Below the pieces are notes generated by a model that was not told the origin of the DNA, ran no database searches, and saw nothing but the letters and a program-made list of their open reading frames with translations. Shown here one piece after another: positions 23,699 through 31,744 of a DNA stretch of 51,612 nt. How positions within the stretch are numbered: the first letter of the stretch is position 1; every line of letters starts with the position of its first letter. Both the position numbers and the translations under genes were made by a program. The DNA is taken from the NCBI RefSeq assembly GCF_022678645.1, contig NZ_JALBWV010000061.1:1-51612 (forward strand), written 5' to 3'. The stretch is from Saccharopolyspora soli (lineage in GTDB: Bacteria; Actinomycetota; Actinomycetes; Mycobacteriales; Pseudonocardiaceae).

Positions 23699-24304
23699 GT
23701 GATCACCACTTCTTCCTATACCGAAGTCGCCGTCGCTGGCGGGGCATGGGTTTGCCCGCTGCTACTTCCAGCGACACCGTTCGGGCAGGTGCACGATGTG
23801 CTTGCCCAACTAGCCCGTGATACCGGCTGGCCGGTCGCGGCCTTCGCATACGGGGACACCGACGAACCGGTCGAGGAGCTGCTGCTCTACCGCGACCCGA
23901 GCAAGACCTTCGGCACACCACCAGTCGAAGAGTGCGACGACGCGGTGCGCGCCCTGGTCGCGACGACCGGCTGGAGAACCGTCCCGGAGCGGGCACCGAC
24001 CGGCGGTGTCCTTGTAGGACTCGGCCTTCGGGAGGGTTACGAGGCAGGGGCGTCGCAACATGAGCCTGCCGAAGTTGCGGCGCGGCTCAACGCGCACGGT
24101 GGCAGCTGGCAGTGCCGCACAGCCCGACTCGTGTCCGCGCGCCTGGTCGACGACGTCGTGCGCTGGTACGACGAAGTCGGCGTCGTCCTACACGCCTCGC
24201 CCCGGCTGCTACCCGCCATCGCGACCCTCGCGCACGAGTTCGCCCAGCACCGCTTCGTCGTTACGAGTCTGACCACCCGGCAGACTCGCGCCTTCCAACG
24301 ATGA
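23699..24304 (+). CDS. Hypothetical protein, 201 aa
   Basis: GTG at 23699 after GGGAGG. Mixed alpha/beta protein with VHDVLAQLARDTGWPVAAFAYGD near the start and RLVDDVVRWYDEVGVVLHASPRLLPAIATLAHEF near the end. No motif recognised. It is followed by a perfect 19-bp hairpin and appears to be a single-gene unit. Confidence 0.65.
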   Translation: MITTSSYTEVAVAGGAWVCPLLLPATPFGQVHDVLAQLARDTGWPVAAFAYGDTDEPVEELLLYRDPSKTFGTPPVEECDDAVRALVATTGWRTVPERAPTGGVLVGLGLREGYEAGASQHEPAEVAARLNAHGGSWQCRTARLVSARLVDDVVRWYDEVGVVLHASPRLLPAIATLAHEFAQHRFVVTSLTTRQTRAFQR

Positions 24305-24380
24305 CGACAGCCCACCACTGCCCGTCTGCCCTCGGGGCCAGCCGGAATCTCGAAACAGTGCTCGGTTAAGGCGAGGGACA

Positions 24381-24421
24381 AACTGGGTTGTCCTTCGGAA
24401 ACTCCGAAGGACAACCCAGTT
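24381..24421. terminator. Perfect 19-bp hairpin
   Basis: Arms 24381-24399 and 24403-24421 are exact complements with an AAC loop, starting AACTGGG and ending CCCAGTT, 76 nt after the stop. Confidence 0.85.
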
Positions 24422-24598
24422 CTCGTCGTGCCGTCCTGATGGCCGCAATGAAGTCCTGGGGCGTTGCCGCCGAGGAGACCGCCACCCAGTGGGTTGCCCC
24501 GCAGCGCGGGTCGCCATCCGTACGGACACCGCGATGCTATCGCACCGAGCGTAGCCGCTGCGGCGGGTCCCGAATCCCAGCAAATCGAGGTGATCAGC

Positions 24599-24865
24599 AT
24601 GTTCGGAAGTGTTCACGGTGTCTGCAAGGGAGCCGGAGAACCGCCGATGCGAGTCGAGATGGCCCCAGCCACGATGACCCACCGCGGCGAGGTCCTGTGC
24701 TGGAACAACTGGCTCGCGGCCTCCAGCGCCTCCGAATCCGGCGCACGGATCCAGGTCCTCCCCAAGGGCACCTGCCGAGGATGCCGACTCGACGGCTTCG
24801 AGCTGTGCAACGGCGTCATCCGCTTCCACCACACCAGTTCGCTCAAGGCCATCAGGCGCTGGTGA
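24599..24865 (+). CDS. Hypothetical protein, 88 aa
   Basis: ATG at 24599 after CGAGGTG. Contains CWNNWLAASSAS and KGTCRGCRLDGFELC, a CxxC...C arrangement that may bind metal. Coding-like composition. Function unknown. Confidence 0.6.
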   Translation: MFGSVHGVCKGAGEPPMRVEMAPATMTHRGEVLCWNNWLAASSASESGARIQVLPKGTCRGCRLDGFELCNGVIRFHHTSSLKAIRRW

Positions 24866-24878
24866 TCAGCTCGGCGCG

Positions 24879-25064
24879 GTGTGTGAACACGACCAGCGTG
24901 AAACCGGGACACAGGCGACCCGCCCCCGGCGCGCACCGCGCCATCCCCGTCGAAGACCCCAGCTGCTTCCTGCAGCACCCACAGACCCGGCATCCCTCCT
25001 AGACCGGCGCGTAACCGCCCTGTGGCGATCCCGGGCAGCGCCGCACTGGCACACGACGGCCTAG
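24879..25064 (+). CDS. Possible small basic protein, 61 aa
   Basis: GTG at 24879; Arg/Pro-rich, ending LLDRRVTALWRSRAAPHWHTTA. No good ribosome site. The composition may be only GC-rich noncoding sequence. Confidence 0.25.
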   Translation: MCEHDQRETGTQATRPRRAPRHPRRRPQLLPAAPTDPASLLDRRVTALWRSRAAPHWHTTA

Positions 25065-25115
25065 CACGGCCGCGTCCTCGAAGCCGAGGCTACCCACCGC
25101 GAAAGGAGATCCGAG

Positions 25116-25523
25116 GTGGCTCCGATCACCGCCGCAGACTTCAACACCGTCCCCACCGCCGTCGCCCACGTGGCCCGCCACCGCGCCACCGGCCAGGCCA
25201 CCCTTCTGGACCTGTTCCGGGCCATGTGGCACGAGCACGAGCGCAACGGGTTCGACGAGCGGCACTACGTCGCCACGAAGCTGTGGCTCGACCGGCAGGC
25301 CGGGGTCCAGATCAAGGGCACCTACCACGGGCGGTGGCCGTTCCTGCAGCGTTTGCTCAACGCGCTACTGACAGCCGAAAACTCCAGAACCAAACCGCCC
25401 GACTTCGCCCTGCGCACGCAGGGTTTCATCGCCGCGGAGATCGACGAGTTCTGGATGTGGGCTCCCGAGCGCGGCCCCCAGCACACCGTCCGCACCCTGC
25501 TGACAAGCGAAGGAGCGCAGTGA
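25116..25523 (+). CDS. Hypothetical protein, 135 aa
   Basis: GTG at 25116 after AAAGGAG. Helical (TAVAHVARHRATGQATLLDLFRAMWHEHERNGFDERHY), ending FIAAEIDEFWMWAPERGPQHT. The stop overlaps the next start (TGATG), so the two form a coupled pair. Function unknown. Confidence 0.65.
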   Translation: MAPITAADFNTVPTAVAHVARHRATGQATLLDLFRAMWHEHERNGFDERHYVATKLWLDRQAGVQIKGTYHGRWPFLQRLLNALLTAENSRTKPPDFALRTQGFIAAEIDEFWMWAPERGPQHTVRTLLTSEGAQ

Positions 25524-25798
25524 TGGCCTCACCATCCGAGGTCGTGGAAGCCGTCGCCTACGTCCAGCCCGAGGTCCTTGGCGCTCCACAGTGGCGGCAC
25601 ATCGTCGCCGCCGAGGACTACACGGGACACACCCTCATCTGCTCAGCGAAAGACGCGATCACCGCCGACGTCGTGAAGTTGGGGATGGGCCTGCTCATGG
25701 CCGAGCACGGCCGCCTGGTGCAGGAGGCCAGTGACGAATACCTGCCCCCGGAGATCCGGCAACAAGCGCTCGCCGAACTGCGGCGCCGACTGAGCTGA
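25523..25798 (+). CDS. Hypothetical protein, 91 aa
   Basis: ATG at 25523 overlapping the preceding stop. MASPSEVVEAVAYVQPEVLG..., ITADVVKLGMGLLMAEHGRLVQEAS...RQQALAELRRRLS: alpha-rich. Probably a partner of the 135-aa protein; hairpin terminator follows. Confidence 0.65.
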   Translation: MASPSEVVEAVAYVQPEVLGAPQWRHIVAAEDYTGHTLICSAKDAITADVVKLGMGLLMAEHGRLVQEASDEYLPPEIRQQALAELRRRLS

Positions 25799-25808
25799 CG
25801 AACCCGAC

Positions 25809-25847
25809 CACTGCCGCTCCCGGAGCAACTGCCCGGGGGCGGCAGTG
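25809..25847 (+). terminator. 15-bp hairpin, one wobble
   Basis: Arms 25809-25823 and 25833-25847 around a 9-nt loop, 11 nt after the stop; no T-tract. Confidence 0.7.
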
Positions 25848-26005
25848 CTGCATCCGCCCCGCTGGTCTGGTCGCCAGCCACACCTTTGTCCGAGCGACCC
25901 GGGTTCGGCGTGCCCCGGCTCGCGCTGTTCCTCGCAGGCGGGTCCCCCGGCCCGCAACCACTTCTCGCGTTACGGATGCCCGCCCCATCGACGAAGGACA
26001 CCCCC

Positions 26006-26386
26006 GTGCCCAACCCGAAGCCGCGATACCGGTTCTTCCACACAGCTCGAAAGCACCAAATCGCCGCGAGCCACGCACGACACGTCCTGAATCACCCGGT
26101 GGCGATCGTCGCCGTCCCGCCCAAACAGGACGATCACTCCGAGCTGTGGATGTTCCTCGGCGACGACGATCGCGGCTTCGCGCTCGAAGTGGGCGCCATC
26201 CCACTGGACGACAGTGGCCCCACGAAGTGGCTGGTCATCCACGTCCAGCGGCTACGAAAGAAATACCAAGCCGACTACGAATACGGCAAGGAAATGCAGA
26301 AAAAGCTGACCAACGCCGCCCATGACTCAGCAGCCCCGGACCTCGATGCCGACGACGAGGGGAGACCCCATGCCGACACCACCTGA
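26006..26386 (+). CDS. Small basic protein, toxin-like candidate (126 aa)
   Basis: GTG at 26006 after GAAGGA. N-terminal RYRFFHTARKHQIAASHARHVLNHPVAIVAV followed by beta strands (LWMFLGDDDRGFALEVGAIPL) and WLVIHVQRLRKKY resembles the small HxARKH/BrnT-like fold of type II toxins, but key residues cannot be confirmed. The gene overlaps a downstream small acidic gene by 17 nt, the usual arrangement of toxin-antitoxin pairs. The C-terminal ~30 residues are acidic. Confidence 0.5.
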   Translation: MPNPKPRYRFFHTARKHQIAASHARHVLNHPVAIVAVPPKQDDHSELWMFLGDDDRGFALEVGAIPLDDSGPTKWLVIHVQRLRKKYQADYEYGKEMQKKLTNAAHDSAAPDLDADDEGRPHADTT

Positions 26387-26654
26387 CCACGACGAAGCCG
26401 ACGACTACGACCCGGCGTCGGAACAGCTACTCGACGGGCGCGGCGAGTTCATCGACAACGTCCGCATCAAGCACGCGCTGGCCCGCCTCGAAATCGAGGA
26501 GCCGGAGCCCGCGCCAGGCCGTCCTGCGGCCGCGCCGAGCTCGCCTCAGCCCGATGCTGCGCTCTCACCAACCCGCCGCCCACCGCTCACCGACGCCGCA
26601 CTGCGACGCGCGCTCGACAACGCAACCAAGCCACCGAAGCCCCGCAAGCGCTAG
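26370..26654 (+). CDS. Antitoxin-like candidate, 94 aa
   Basis: ATG at 26370 after GGGGAG, inside the preceding gene. Contains ASEQLLDGRGEFIDNVRIKHALARLEIEE, similar in pattern to SETLYDRRGRRITEDSVGRALAAFE of the convergent gene at 26666-26836. The rest is Pro/Ala-rich with a basic end. Antitoxin role is inferred from overlap and pattern. Confidence 0.45.
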   Translation: MPTPPDHDEADDYDPASEQLLDGRGEFIDNVRIKHALARLEIEEPEPAPGRPAAAPSSPQPDAALSPTRRPPLTDAALRRALDNATKPPKPRKR

Positions 26655-26665
26655 TGGTGGCAGCG

Positions 26666-26836
26666 CTAAGCACGTCGCACCGGAAACTCCGGGGTCTGCT
26701 CCCCGGGATCGTCGTCGTCCTCGAACGCCGCAAGAGCGCGGCCGACCGAGTCCTCGGTGATCCGGCGGCCCCGCCGGTCGTACAGGGTTTCGGACCTCAG
26801 ATCGACGACGTCGTCGTCAGGCGGCCGTGCGGTCAT
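26666..26836 (-). CDS. Small antitoxin-like protein, 56 aa
   Basis: ATG at 26836 with GGGAGG upstream; an earlier ATG at 26884 has no ribosome site. MTARPPDDDVVDLRSETLYDRRGRRITEDSVGRALAAFEDDDD is acidic and shares the LxDxRG-x-I-x4-V-x2-AL-x2-E pattern of the 94-aa protein. Convergent with it, 11 nt apart, with no toxin-like partner of its own. Confidence 0.5.
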   Translation of the reverse strand: MTARPPDDDVVDLRSETLYDRRGRRITEDSVGRALAAFEDDDDPGEQTPEFPVRRA

Positions 26837-26983
26837 GACGAAACCTCCCAACGCACGAACGTGCACCTCGCCCAGGATAAGCACTTCCCGCGTCAGTCCT
26901 TACCACCATCATCGCCGCCAACCGCCAGCTCCCCTGGGGAGCCTGACGCCCCGTCAACTACATCTCACGTCAGGAGTTGCTGC

Positions 26984-27304
26984 ATGACACCCCGACAGGG
27001 CATGTGGAGACCAGGTTTCCGAGACGAATACCGGGACATGGAAGGCGGACTGCGGTACGCCGCCGGCCGGTTGCGCAACGCCGTCACTACCGTCACCAGC
27101 AAGGAAAAGCTGCAGGAGCTGGTCGCGCGCGAGCTGGTCTTGTTGGGTGAAGCCATCGACGACATCGAGCAGGACAACCGCCGGAAGCGCACCGGCCGCA
27201 CCACGCCTCCAGACCCCGAGCACTCGGTCGCTGAGGCGATGCGAACCGATTCGAAGCTGCGATTGCTGATCGGTAACGACACCGCCGCCGATTTCGGCCA
27301 ATAG
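26984..27304 (+). CDS. Hypothetical helical protein, 106 aa
   Basis: ATG at 26984 after CAGGAG. Strongly helical (FRDEYRDMEGGLRYAAGRLRNAVTTVTSKEKLQELVARELVLLGEAIDDIEQDNRRKR). Function unknown. Divergent from the 56-aa minus-strand gene with ~147 nt between starts. Confidence 0.65.
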   Translation: MTPRQGMWRPGFRDEYRDMEGGLRYAAGRLRNAVTTVTSKEKLQELVARELVLLGEAIDDIEQDNRRKRTGRTTPPDPEHSVAEAMRTDSKLRLLIGNDTAADFGQ

Positions 27305-27333
27305 CCGCCCGCGCTTCAGGACACGCTGGATTC

Positions 27334-27408
27334 GAGCGACTGGCCAACGGCCCGATTCCGACGATGACCGACGAGCGGATCAAGCAGTTCGAGCGGACAG
27401 GGAGGTGA
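27334..27408 (+). pseudogene. Fragment matching the tail of the 10016 membrane protein
   Basis: Frame ERLANGPIPTMTDERIKQF, then ERTGR stop corresponds to GPIPTMTDERTRQYERTGR at the end of the gene at 10016-10321. Only the tail is present; it leads into the 40-aa zinc-ribbon gene just as its counterpart leads into a 50-aa gene. Confidence 0.6.
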
Positions 27409-27413
27409 CCAGG

Positions 27414-27536
27414 ATGAAGTGCCCAGGATGCGGCATCGGCAGACTTGCCGACAATGGCAAGGGGGGCTGGACGTGCTCCTACTGCCCGTTCAGTGAGGGG
27501 CCAGTTCTCCAGCGCTTGTGGATTAACTGGATCTGA
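27414..27536 (+). CDS. Small zinc-ribbon protein, 40 aa
   Basis: ATG at 27414 after GGGAGGTG. MKCPGCGIGRLADNGKGGW then TCSYCPF: two CxxC pairs 16 residues apart, a minimal zinc ribbon. It lies where a different small protein sits in the first copy of this cassette. Terminator hairpin follows within 12 nt. Confidence 0.65.
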   Translation: MKCPGCGIGRLADNGKGGWTCSYCPFSEGPVLQRLWINWI

Positions 27537-27548
27537 ACGAGTTGAGAA

Positions 27549-27652
27549 GCGGGTCAGGCATTCGGGTCTGGCCCGCTTTTTCGTGCGCACCGCACAGGGT
27601 TTGGGGTTCCTGGTCTGCCCGTCGCCTGGGCTGTGCCATGCCGGGCGTCGTG
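27549..27652 (+). repeat. Direct repeat copy B with TTCG terminator
   Basis: Near copy of 10494-10597: stem 27549-27560 / 27565-27576 with TTCG loop (two stem mismatches) and TTTTT, then the shared downstream ~70 nt. Similarity fades after about 27652. Confidence 0.7.
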
Positions 27653-27772
27653 CGGCGGTGCAAGCCAACTCTTTCCCGGCTTGCGGCGTCGGCGCTGTGA
27701 CGACCTGTCCTCTGCGTCTGGCCGCCAACACCCCACGATCCCGGCCACCCGACAGACACCTGGAGGACTCCC

Positions 27773-28225
27773 ATGCCAACCCCAACCCGCTCGCGGACAG
27801 CGACCACCGAACCAAGACCAGCGCCGGTGACAGGGCCAGCCGCTACCGTCGGCCCCATGACCCAGATTCTCCGACTCAGCGTGGCCGCTACCGTCGGCGC
27901 GTTCGGTGGCGCCGCCGTGACCGGCCTACTCGCCCTCGCCACCGGCCACGCCGACACCACCGCGCTCAAGGGCCTGCCGTTCATCGCCCTCATCGGCGCC
28001 GCCCTCGGCTGCATCGCCGCGTTCTTCGCCCGACGCTGGCTGCTGCCCGCGGTCACCGGCCGCCGCCGGTACGCCGTGTTCGCCGCCCTCGGCGCGGTCG
28101 TGGTTTCCCTGATGACCTTCGCTCCCGGCCTCGGTGGTGTGCTGGCCCCCGCTATCCTGCTCGGCGGGGCGGCCGCCGTCGTCTACTACGTGACGGTCGC
28201 CCGCCGCCCCGCTGTGCGACGCTGA
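27773..28225 (+). CDS. Four-helix membrane protein, 150 aa
   Basis: ATG at 27773 with GGAGG 5 nt upstream; an internal ATG at 27857 is the alternative. Four hydrophobic segments: VAATVGAFGGAAVTGLLALA, LPFIALIGAALGCIAAFF, YAVFAALGAVVVSLMTFA and LAPAILLGGAAAVVYYV. Likely an inner-membrane protein. The last 300 nt overlap an opposite gene. Function unknown. Confidence 0.65.
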   Translation: MPTPTRSRTATTEPRPAPVTGPAATVGPMTQILRLSVAATVGAFGGAAVTGLLALATGHADTTALKGLPFIALIGAALGCIAAFFARRWLLPAVTGRRRYAVFAALGAVVVSLMTFAPGLGGVLAPAILLGGAAAVVYYVTVARRPAVRR

Positions 28226-28633
28226 CGCCCCCGAACCTGCGGCGCCGGAGGAAGCCCCGGCGGACTCCGCCGCTTTCGCAGCCGCCAGCGCTCGCTTCAC
28301 CGCGTTCTGCGACAGATCAAGCATCTCGGCAATGGCCGGAATCGACATCCGCCCATCCGTCTGCAGCGTGCGCACCGCCCGCCCCGCCTCTGCCTCGGCT
28401 TCAGCCAGCTCCCGCGCGGCCGCCGCCCGCTCCCGGTCGATCTTCTCCCACAGCGGCGCGATCCGCTTCTCCAACCAAGCCTCGATCGCCGCCCGCTGAT
28501 CCGCCATCCCCAACACCGTGGCGACTGCCTGGTTCACCCGCTGCTGCCGCGCTTTCTCCTCCGCGCGCTGCTCATTGAGCCGCTGCCGCGCGGCCTGCAG
28601 CTTCGCCAATGTCTCGGTCGACCGCCGAGCCAT
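27926..28633 (-). CDS. Coiled-coil/HTH protein (MobC-like position), up to 235 aa
   Basis: ATG at 28633. Residues 1-~75 are a charged coiled coil (KLQAARQRLNEQRAEEKARQQRVNQAV...). Residues ~95-118 form an HTH (MSIPAIAEMLDLSQNAVKRALAAAK). From residue ~125 the frame is Gly/Ser/Glu-rich and antisense to the membrane gene, so the true protein may be shorter or end by frameshift. DNA-binding coiled-coil proteins near relaxase genes often serve as relaxosome accessories; that role is inferred. Confidence 0.55.
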   Translation of the reverse strand: MARRSTETLAKLQAARQRLNEQRAEEKARQQRVNQAVATVLGMADQRAAIEAWLEKRIAPLWEKIDRERAAAARELAEAEAEAGRAVRTLQTDGRMSIPAIAEMLDLSQNAVKRALAAAKAAESAGASSGAAGSGASASHSGAAGDRHVVDDGGRPAEQDSGGQHTTEAGSEGHQGNHDRAEGGEHGVPAAAGDRGQQPASGEERGDAAEGGADEGDERQALERGGVGVAGGEGE

Positions 28634-29365
28634 CGCCGGGCCTCCCCTCGATCAGCCGTGTCCGAGTCACCGCCGATCCTCACCCACCGCCCCACCCGTC
28701 CGACACTGTGCCCGGCTAGACAGTCCTGGACAGCTCTGAACCCGGCCCCACTCTCACTCTTCAAGGGAGGCCACGATGGCCCGCCGCAATCGGCACATGA
28801 TCAGCGGGCGCTGACTGCCTGACCCGCCGGAGTGGCCCGCGCGCGCAGGCCCTGCGACAGAAGCTCAACGATCCGCTGGCCGGTCCGTCTGGTCGACACC
28901 GGCGGCGTCCGTCTCTACGGCCGCAGCGCGCACCTTGCCCAGCCACACCCCAGCAGCCGTCCAACAGTTCTGGAAGACGAATTGATGCAGCTGCGCGCCG
29001 AACTCGACCGCCCCCGGCCGGGCCTTGGGGGGCGTGTTCGGCCACGGACATGAAAGAGCCGACGTGGTGGCCCGAAGGCCAACCCTGCGAAGGGCCCTGC
29101 CACGGCCACGTCGGCCAACGCACGCCACACCAATGGCCAGCTAGTAGCCGAAGGCGTGCGGTGAGCAGTCTAACCGCACCTGCGGCCAGAGCTCCACCGG
29201 ATTCCACGCCGCGCCTTCGGCAACCGCCACGGAATCATGACCAGCACGATCCGCCGTTGGGAACGGCCCTGGTCATGCTGCCTTCGGCGACGACCTGGTC
29301 AGCCGACTGCCGGTGGGGCCAACTCCCCTTTTACCGCTTGGGGCAGCGGAGTGTAGCCCTCCACC
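28634..29365. other. Stretch with only weak small frames
   Basis: Contains a 12-codon frame at 28776 with an excellent GGGAGG site (MARRNRHMISGR), a 73-aa GTG frame 28832-29053 whose end LEDELMQLRAELDRPRPG looks coding, and a frame starting at ATG 29050 (MKEPTWWPEGQPCEGPCHGHVGQRTPHQW). These are probably remnants of decayed small genes. Nothing confident. Confidence 0.35.
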
Positions 29366-29486
29366 GGATCGCGTCAAATCGCTGGTGAAAAAACTTTTTG
29401 GGCGGGGTGCGGCGTTCGTCGGGGTACGGCGTTTCGCACCCCGCCCAAAAACTTTTTTCACCAAAGCGTGCGATTTGACCCGATCC
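29366..29486. repeat. 121-bp cruciform-like inverted repeat
   Basis: Inner arms 29384-29411 and 29435-29462 pair over 28 bp with one mismatch; outer arms 29366-29382 and 29470-29486 pair over 17 bp with one mismatch. The loop is 23 nt. A5-6/T5-6 runs sit in the inner stem. It lies 300 nt upstream of the 581-aa gene in a region between small genes and the mobilisation block, so an origin of transfer or replication is a reasonable candidate. Confidence 0.75.
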
Positions 29487-29782
29487 AGCTCCGGGCAGCG
29501 CCTGAAATGCGCCCCAACCGGAAAAAGAAGAGTTGGAAATGCGAAAAAGAACGGGCGGTTCTTGCTGCCTGCGGCGACGGCTAACCATGCCGTCTCGCCC
29601 TTTCATGCCCGAATAACGGCAGGTCAGGGCGCTAGATTGGCGGCAACGAGACGATAACAAAGCGACACGAAACGCCGAAAAATGATGCGCACGGCCGAAA
29701 ATTCGCTAAAATAGGAACCGCAAGACCAACCGGGACTGCCACCCCGGTAAACACCACAAAAGCTAGATTAAAGGAGCCAGCA
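29487..29782 (+). promoter_or_regulatory. AT-enriched upstream region
   Basis: Clearly lower GC than the surroundings, with repeated CGAAAA words (near 29520, 29680, 29695), TAAAAT at 29708 as a possible -10 box, and AAAGGAG just before the ATG at 29783. No gene seen. It may be a promoter, a DNA-unwinding region, or both with the adjacent inverted repeat. Confidence 0.5.
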
Positions 29783-31528
29783 ATGGCCGACATCGTTAAC
29801 GAGATTTACGCCGACGCCACCGCCGACAATCTCCCCGATGCTATTGCTCTCGCCGCCGCCCTGTTCGCCGACAACCGCCCCCGCGCGGCTGTTGACGTCC
29901 TGCGCCGCGCGTTCACCAACGCGCCCGAGGCCGACGCCTCGACGTTCGTCCATGTCGCCACCACGCTCGCCAAGAATGAGAGCGTCGCGGCTCCCAAACT
30001 GCGCGACGACTACAAGCGCCACCAGCGCACCGCAGCGCGCAACAGCGCCGACGCCGTGACCGTCGGAACCCTCGCCCCGATCGCAGCCGACGCCGCCGAG
30101 CGAGAAGCGGTCGAGCACTACCGCGCCGCAACCATCATCACGGCCGCAACCCGCACGGCCCAGACCGCCCACCACGCCGAGGCGCACCCCGACGCCCCCG
30201 ACGCCGCCGCTCTCACCGACGACCAGCGCGCCGCAGTCCGCGAAATCATGCGCACCGACCGCGACGACACCGGCCGCCCCGTCGCCGACCGCAACGGCAT
30301 GGTGATCACGACCGCCCCCGAAGCCCCCGCCGTGATCGTCGCTCCCACCGCCGCCGAGGCAGACGCCATCGAGCACCACCGCGCGCAGAAGATTCGCGCG
30401 CTCACCGCGCGTGTTACCAAGTCCGCCCGCGTCACCGTGCCCCACCTGCCCGAAGCCACCGATACGCGCGACGACGCCCCCGAATGGCTCAAGGCCAAGC
30501 GCCGCAATACCCGCAAACCCGCCCGCGTCACCGACCCCGACACGCCGGAATGGCTTGGCTTCAACACCTACCACGCCGGAACCAACGGGCGCCCCGCCGC
30601 ATGGGACCAGATCCCCAAAGAACCGATCGGCGAAATCCGCGAGCACGCGCAGCACAACCACCCCGCGCGCGGCTTGCACGGCAAGAACATCCGCCCCGCC
30701 ACGTGTGCCGCGTGCGCCCACGCGGTGACCGCCCGAGCCGACCGCGACGCCTGGAACGCCTACGCGCGCCCGGCCGAGCAGCGCCACGCCGCCGACGTCG
30801 ATAACCGACTGTTCGACCAGACCGACACCAGCGACGACGACACCACCGAGCGCCAGGCCGACACCCCGTGCGTGGACTGCGGGAAAACGCGGCCCTACCG
30901 CCCCGCACATCGTGACACGGGCATGTGCCCCACGTGCGAGAAGGCCCACGACGACGCCCAGCGCGCCGAACGCGCCGAACAACTCGCCGCCGCCCGCAAC
31001 GCGGCCATGACCACCGGAACCATCGTCGTCGTCCCCACCGAGGCCCGCGAACGCCTCACCACCCGCCGCACCTGGACCCCCAACGCCGCAGAACCCCCGA
31101 GCGCCCACGCCGATTACGCCGACCAACAGGCCACCGCCCGCCGCCGCCGGTACAAGAAGAACCCCAACCCGTCGACAAGGTGCACCATCGACGAGCACGC
31201 GGCGTACGGGTGCACGCTCACCGGGCCGCACACACTGACCGACACCATGCACGCATGGTGCCGAGACGTCACCACCCGCCGTCCCCGCGCCGAGGCGCTG
31301 AGCATCATCCGCAGCATGATGCTGACCTACGGCGAACCCGACACCGCCAAGCGGGAGAAGTGGGCGAAACCCAACCTCGCCGAAGGCGAGACCCTGTACC
31401 GCATGACCGAAGAACAAACGGTGCTTACTGCATGGGTGAAGACGTCGCCCGCTTCACCGTGGCGACAGCAGCGCCCGCGCACCTTCGGCCCCAGCATCCG
31501 CCGCACGCCGCAGCCCGCCGCAGCCTGA
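29783..31528 (+). CDS. Orphan 581-aa protein with two Cys clusters
   Basis: ATG at 29783 with AAAGGAG upstream. N-terminal ~130 residues are helical (MADIVNEIYADATADNLPDAIALAAALFADNRPRA). Repeated 'EREAVEHYRAA / EADAIEHHRAQ' blocks occur near 110 and 195. Zinc-like motifs TCAACAHA (~310) and CVDCGKTR...CPTC (~365-390) follow; the C-terminus has a conserved-looking TMHAWCRDVTTRRPRAEALSIIRSMMLTYGE. No relaxase, Rep or helicase motif is seen. Flanked by the cruciform and the relaxase gene; a role in replication or transfer is inferred from place only. Confidence 0.7.
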   Translation: MADIVNEIYADATADNLPDAIALAAALFADNRPRAAVDVLRRAFTNAPEADASTFVHVATTLAKNESVAAPKLRDDYKRHQRTAARNSADAVTVGTLAPIAADAAEREAVEHYRAATIITAATRTAQTAHHAEAHPDAPDAAALTDDQRAAVREIMRTDRDDTGRPVADRNGMVITTAPEAPAVIVAPTAAEADAIEHHRAQKIRALTARVTKSARVTVPHLPEATDTRDDAPEWLKAKRRNTRKPARVTDPDTPEWLGFNTYHAGTNGRPAAWDQIPKEPIGEIREHAQHNHPARGLHGKNIRPATCAACAHAVTARADRDAWNAYARPAEQRHAADVDNRLFDQTDTSDDDTTERQADTPCVDCGKTRPYRPAHRDTGMCPTCEKAHDDAQRAERAEQLAAARNAAMTTGTIVVVPTEARERLTTRRTWTPNAAEPPSAHADYADQQATARRRRYKKNPNPSTRCTIDEHAAYGCTLTGPHTLTDTMHAWCRDVTTRRPRAEALSIIRSMMLTYGEPDTAKREKWAKPNLAEGETLYRMTEEQTVLTAWVKTSPASPWRQQRPRTFGPSIRRTPQPAAA

Positions 31529-31543
31529 CGCCACCGCGACTCC

Positions 31544-31574
31544 AGCGCCCCCGCCCCAGCGGGGGCGCTTTTTT
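31544..31574 (+). terminator. Strong intrinsic terminator with T6
   Basis: Perfect 11-bp arms 31544-31554 and 31559-31569, 4-nt loop, then six T. Sixteen nt after the 581-aa gene. Confidence 0.9.
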
Positions 31575-31589
31575 GCGCGCGCACGCATC

Positions 31590-31720
31590 GACCCCCGCCC
31601 TGCCCCACCTCGCCGCCGGACCCACCACCCGCACCACGGCCCCAGCCGCCACCCCACCACCGCCCGCACACCCGCCACCCCCACCGCTCCGACCAGCCCC
31701 TCACTTCCACCTAGCACCTC
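31590..31720 (+). other. C-rich, G-poor tract
   Basis: Over about 130 nt the plus strand is C-dominated with repeated CACC/CCGC words and little G. No gene fits. Such strand asymmetry suits a Rho-type utilisation site or a single-stranded region at a transfer origin. Confidence 0.5.
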
Positions 31721-31744
31721 TTGCAGATCAGCTCCCCGGCCGAG

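Noticed and set aside
29768..31417. 549-aa minus-strand frame opposite the 581-aa gene
   Set aside because: Gly/Val-rich shadow without ribosome site; the plus frame has AAAGGAG, zinc motifs and a terminator.
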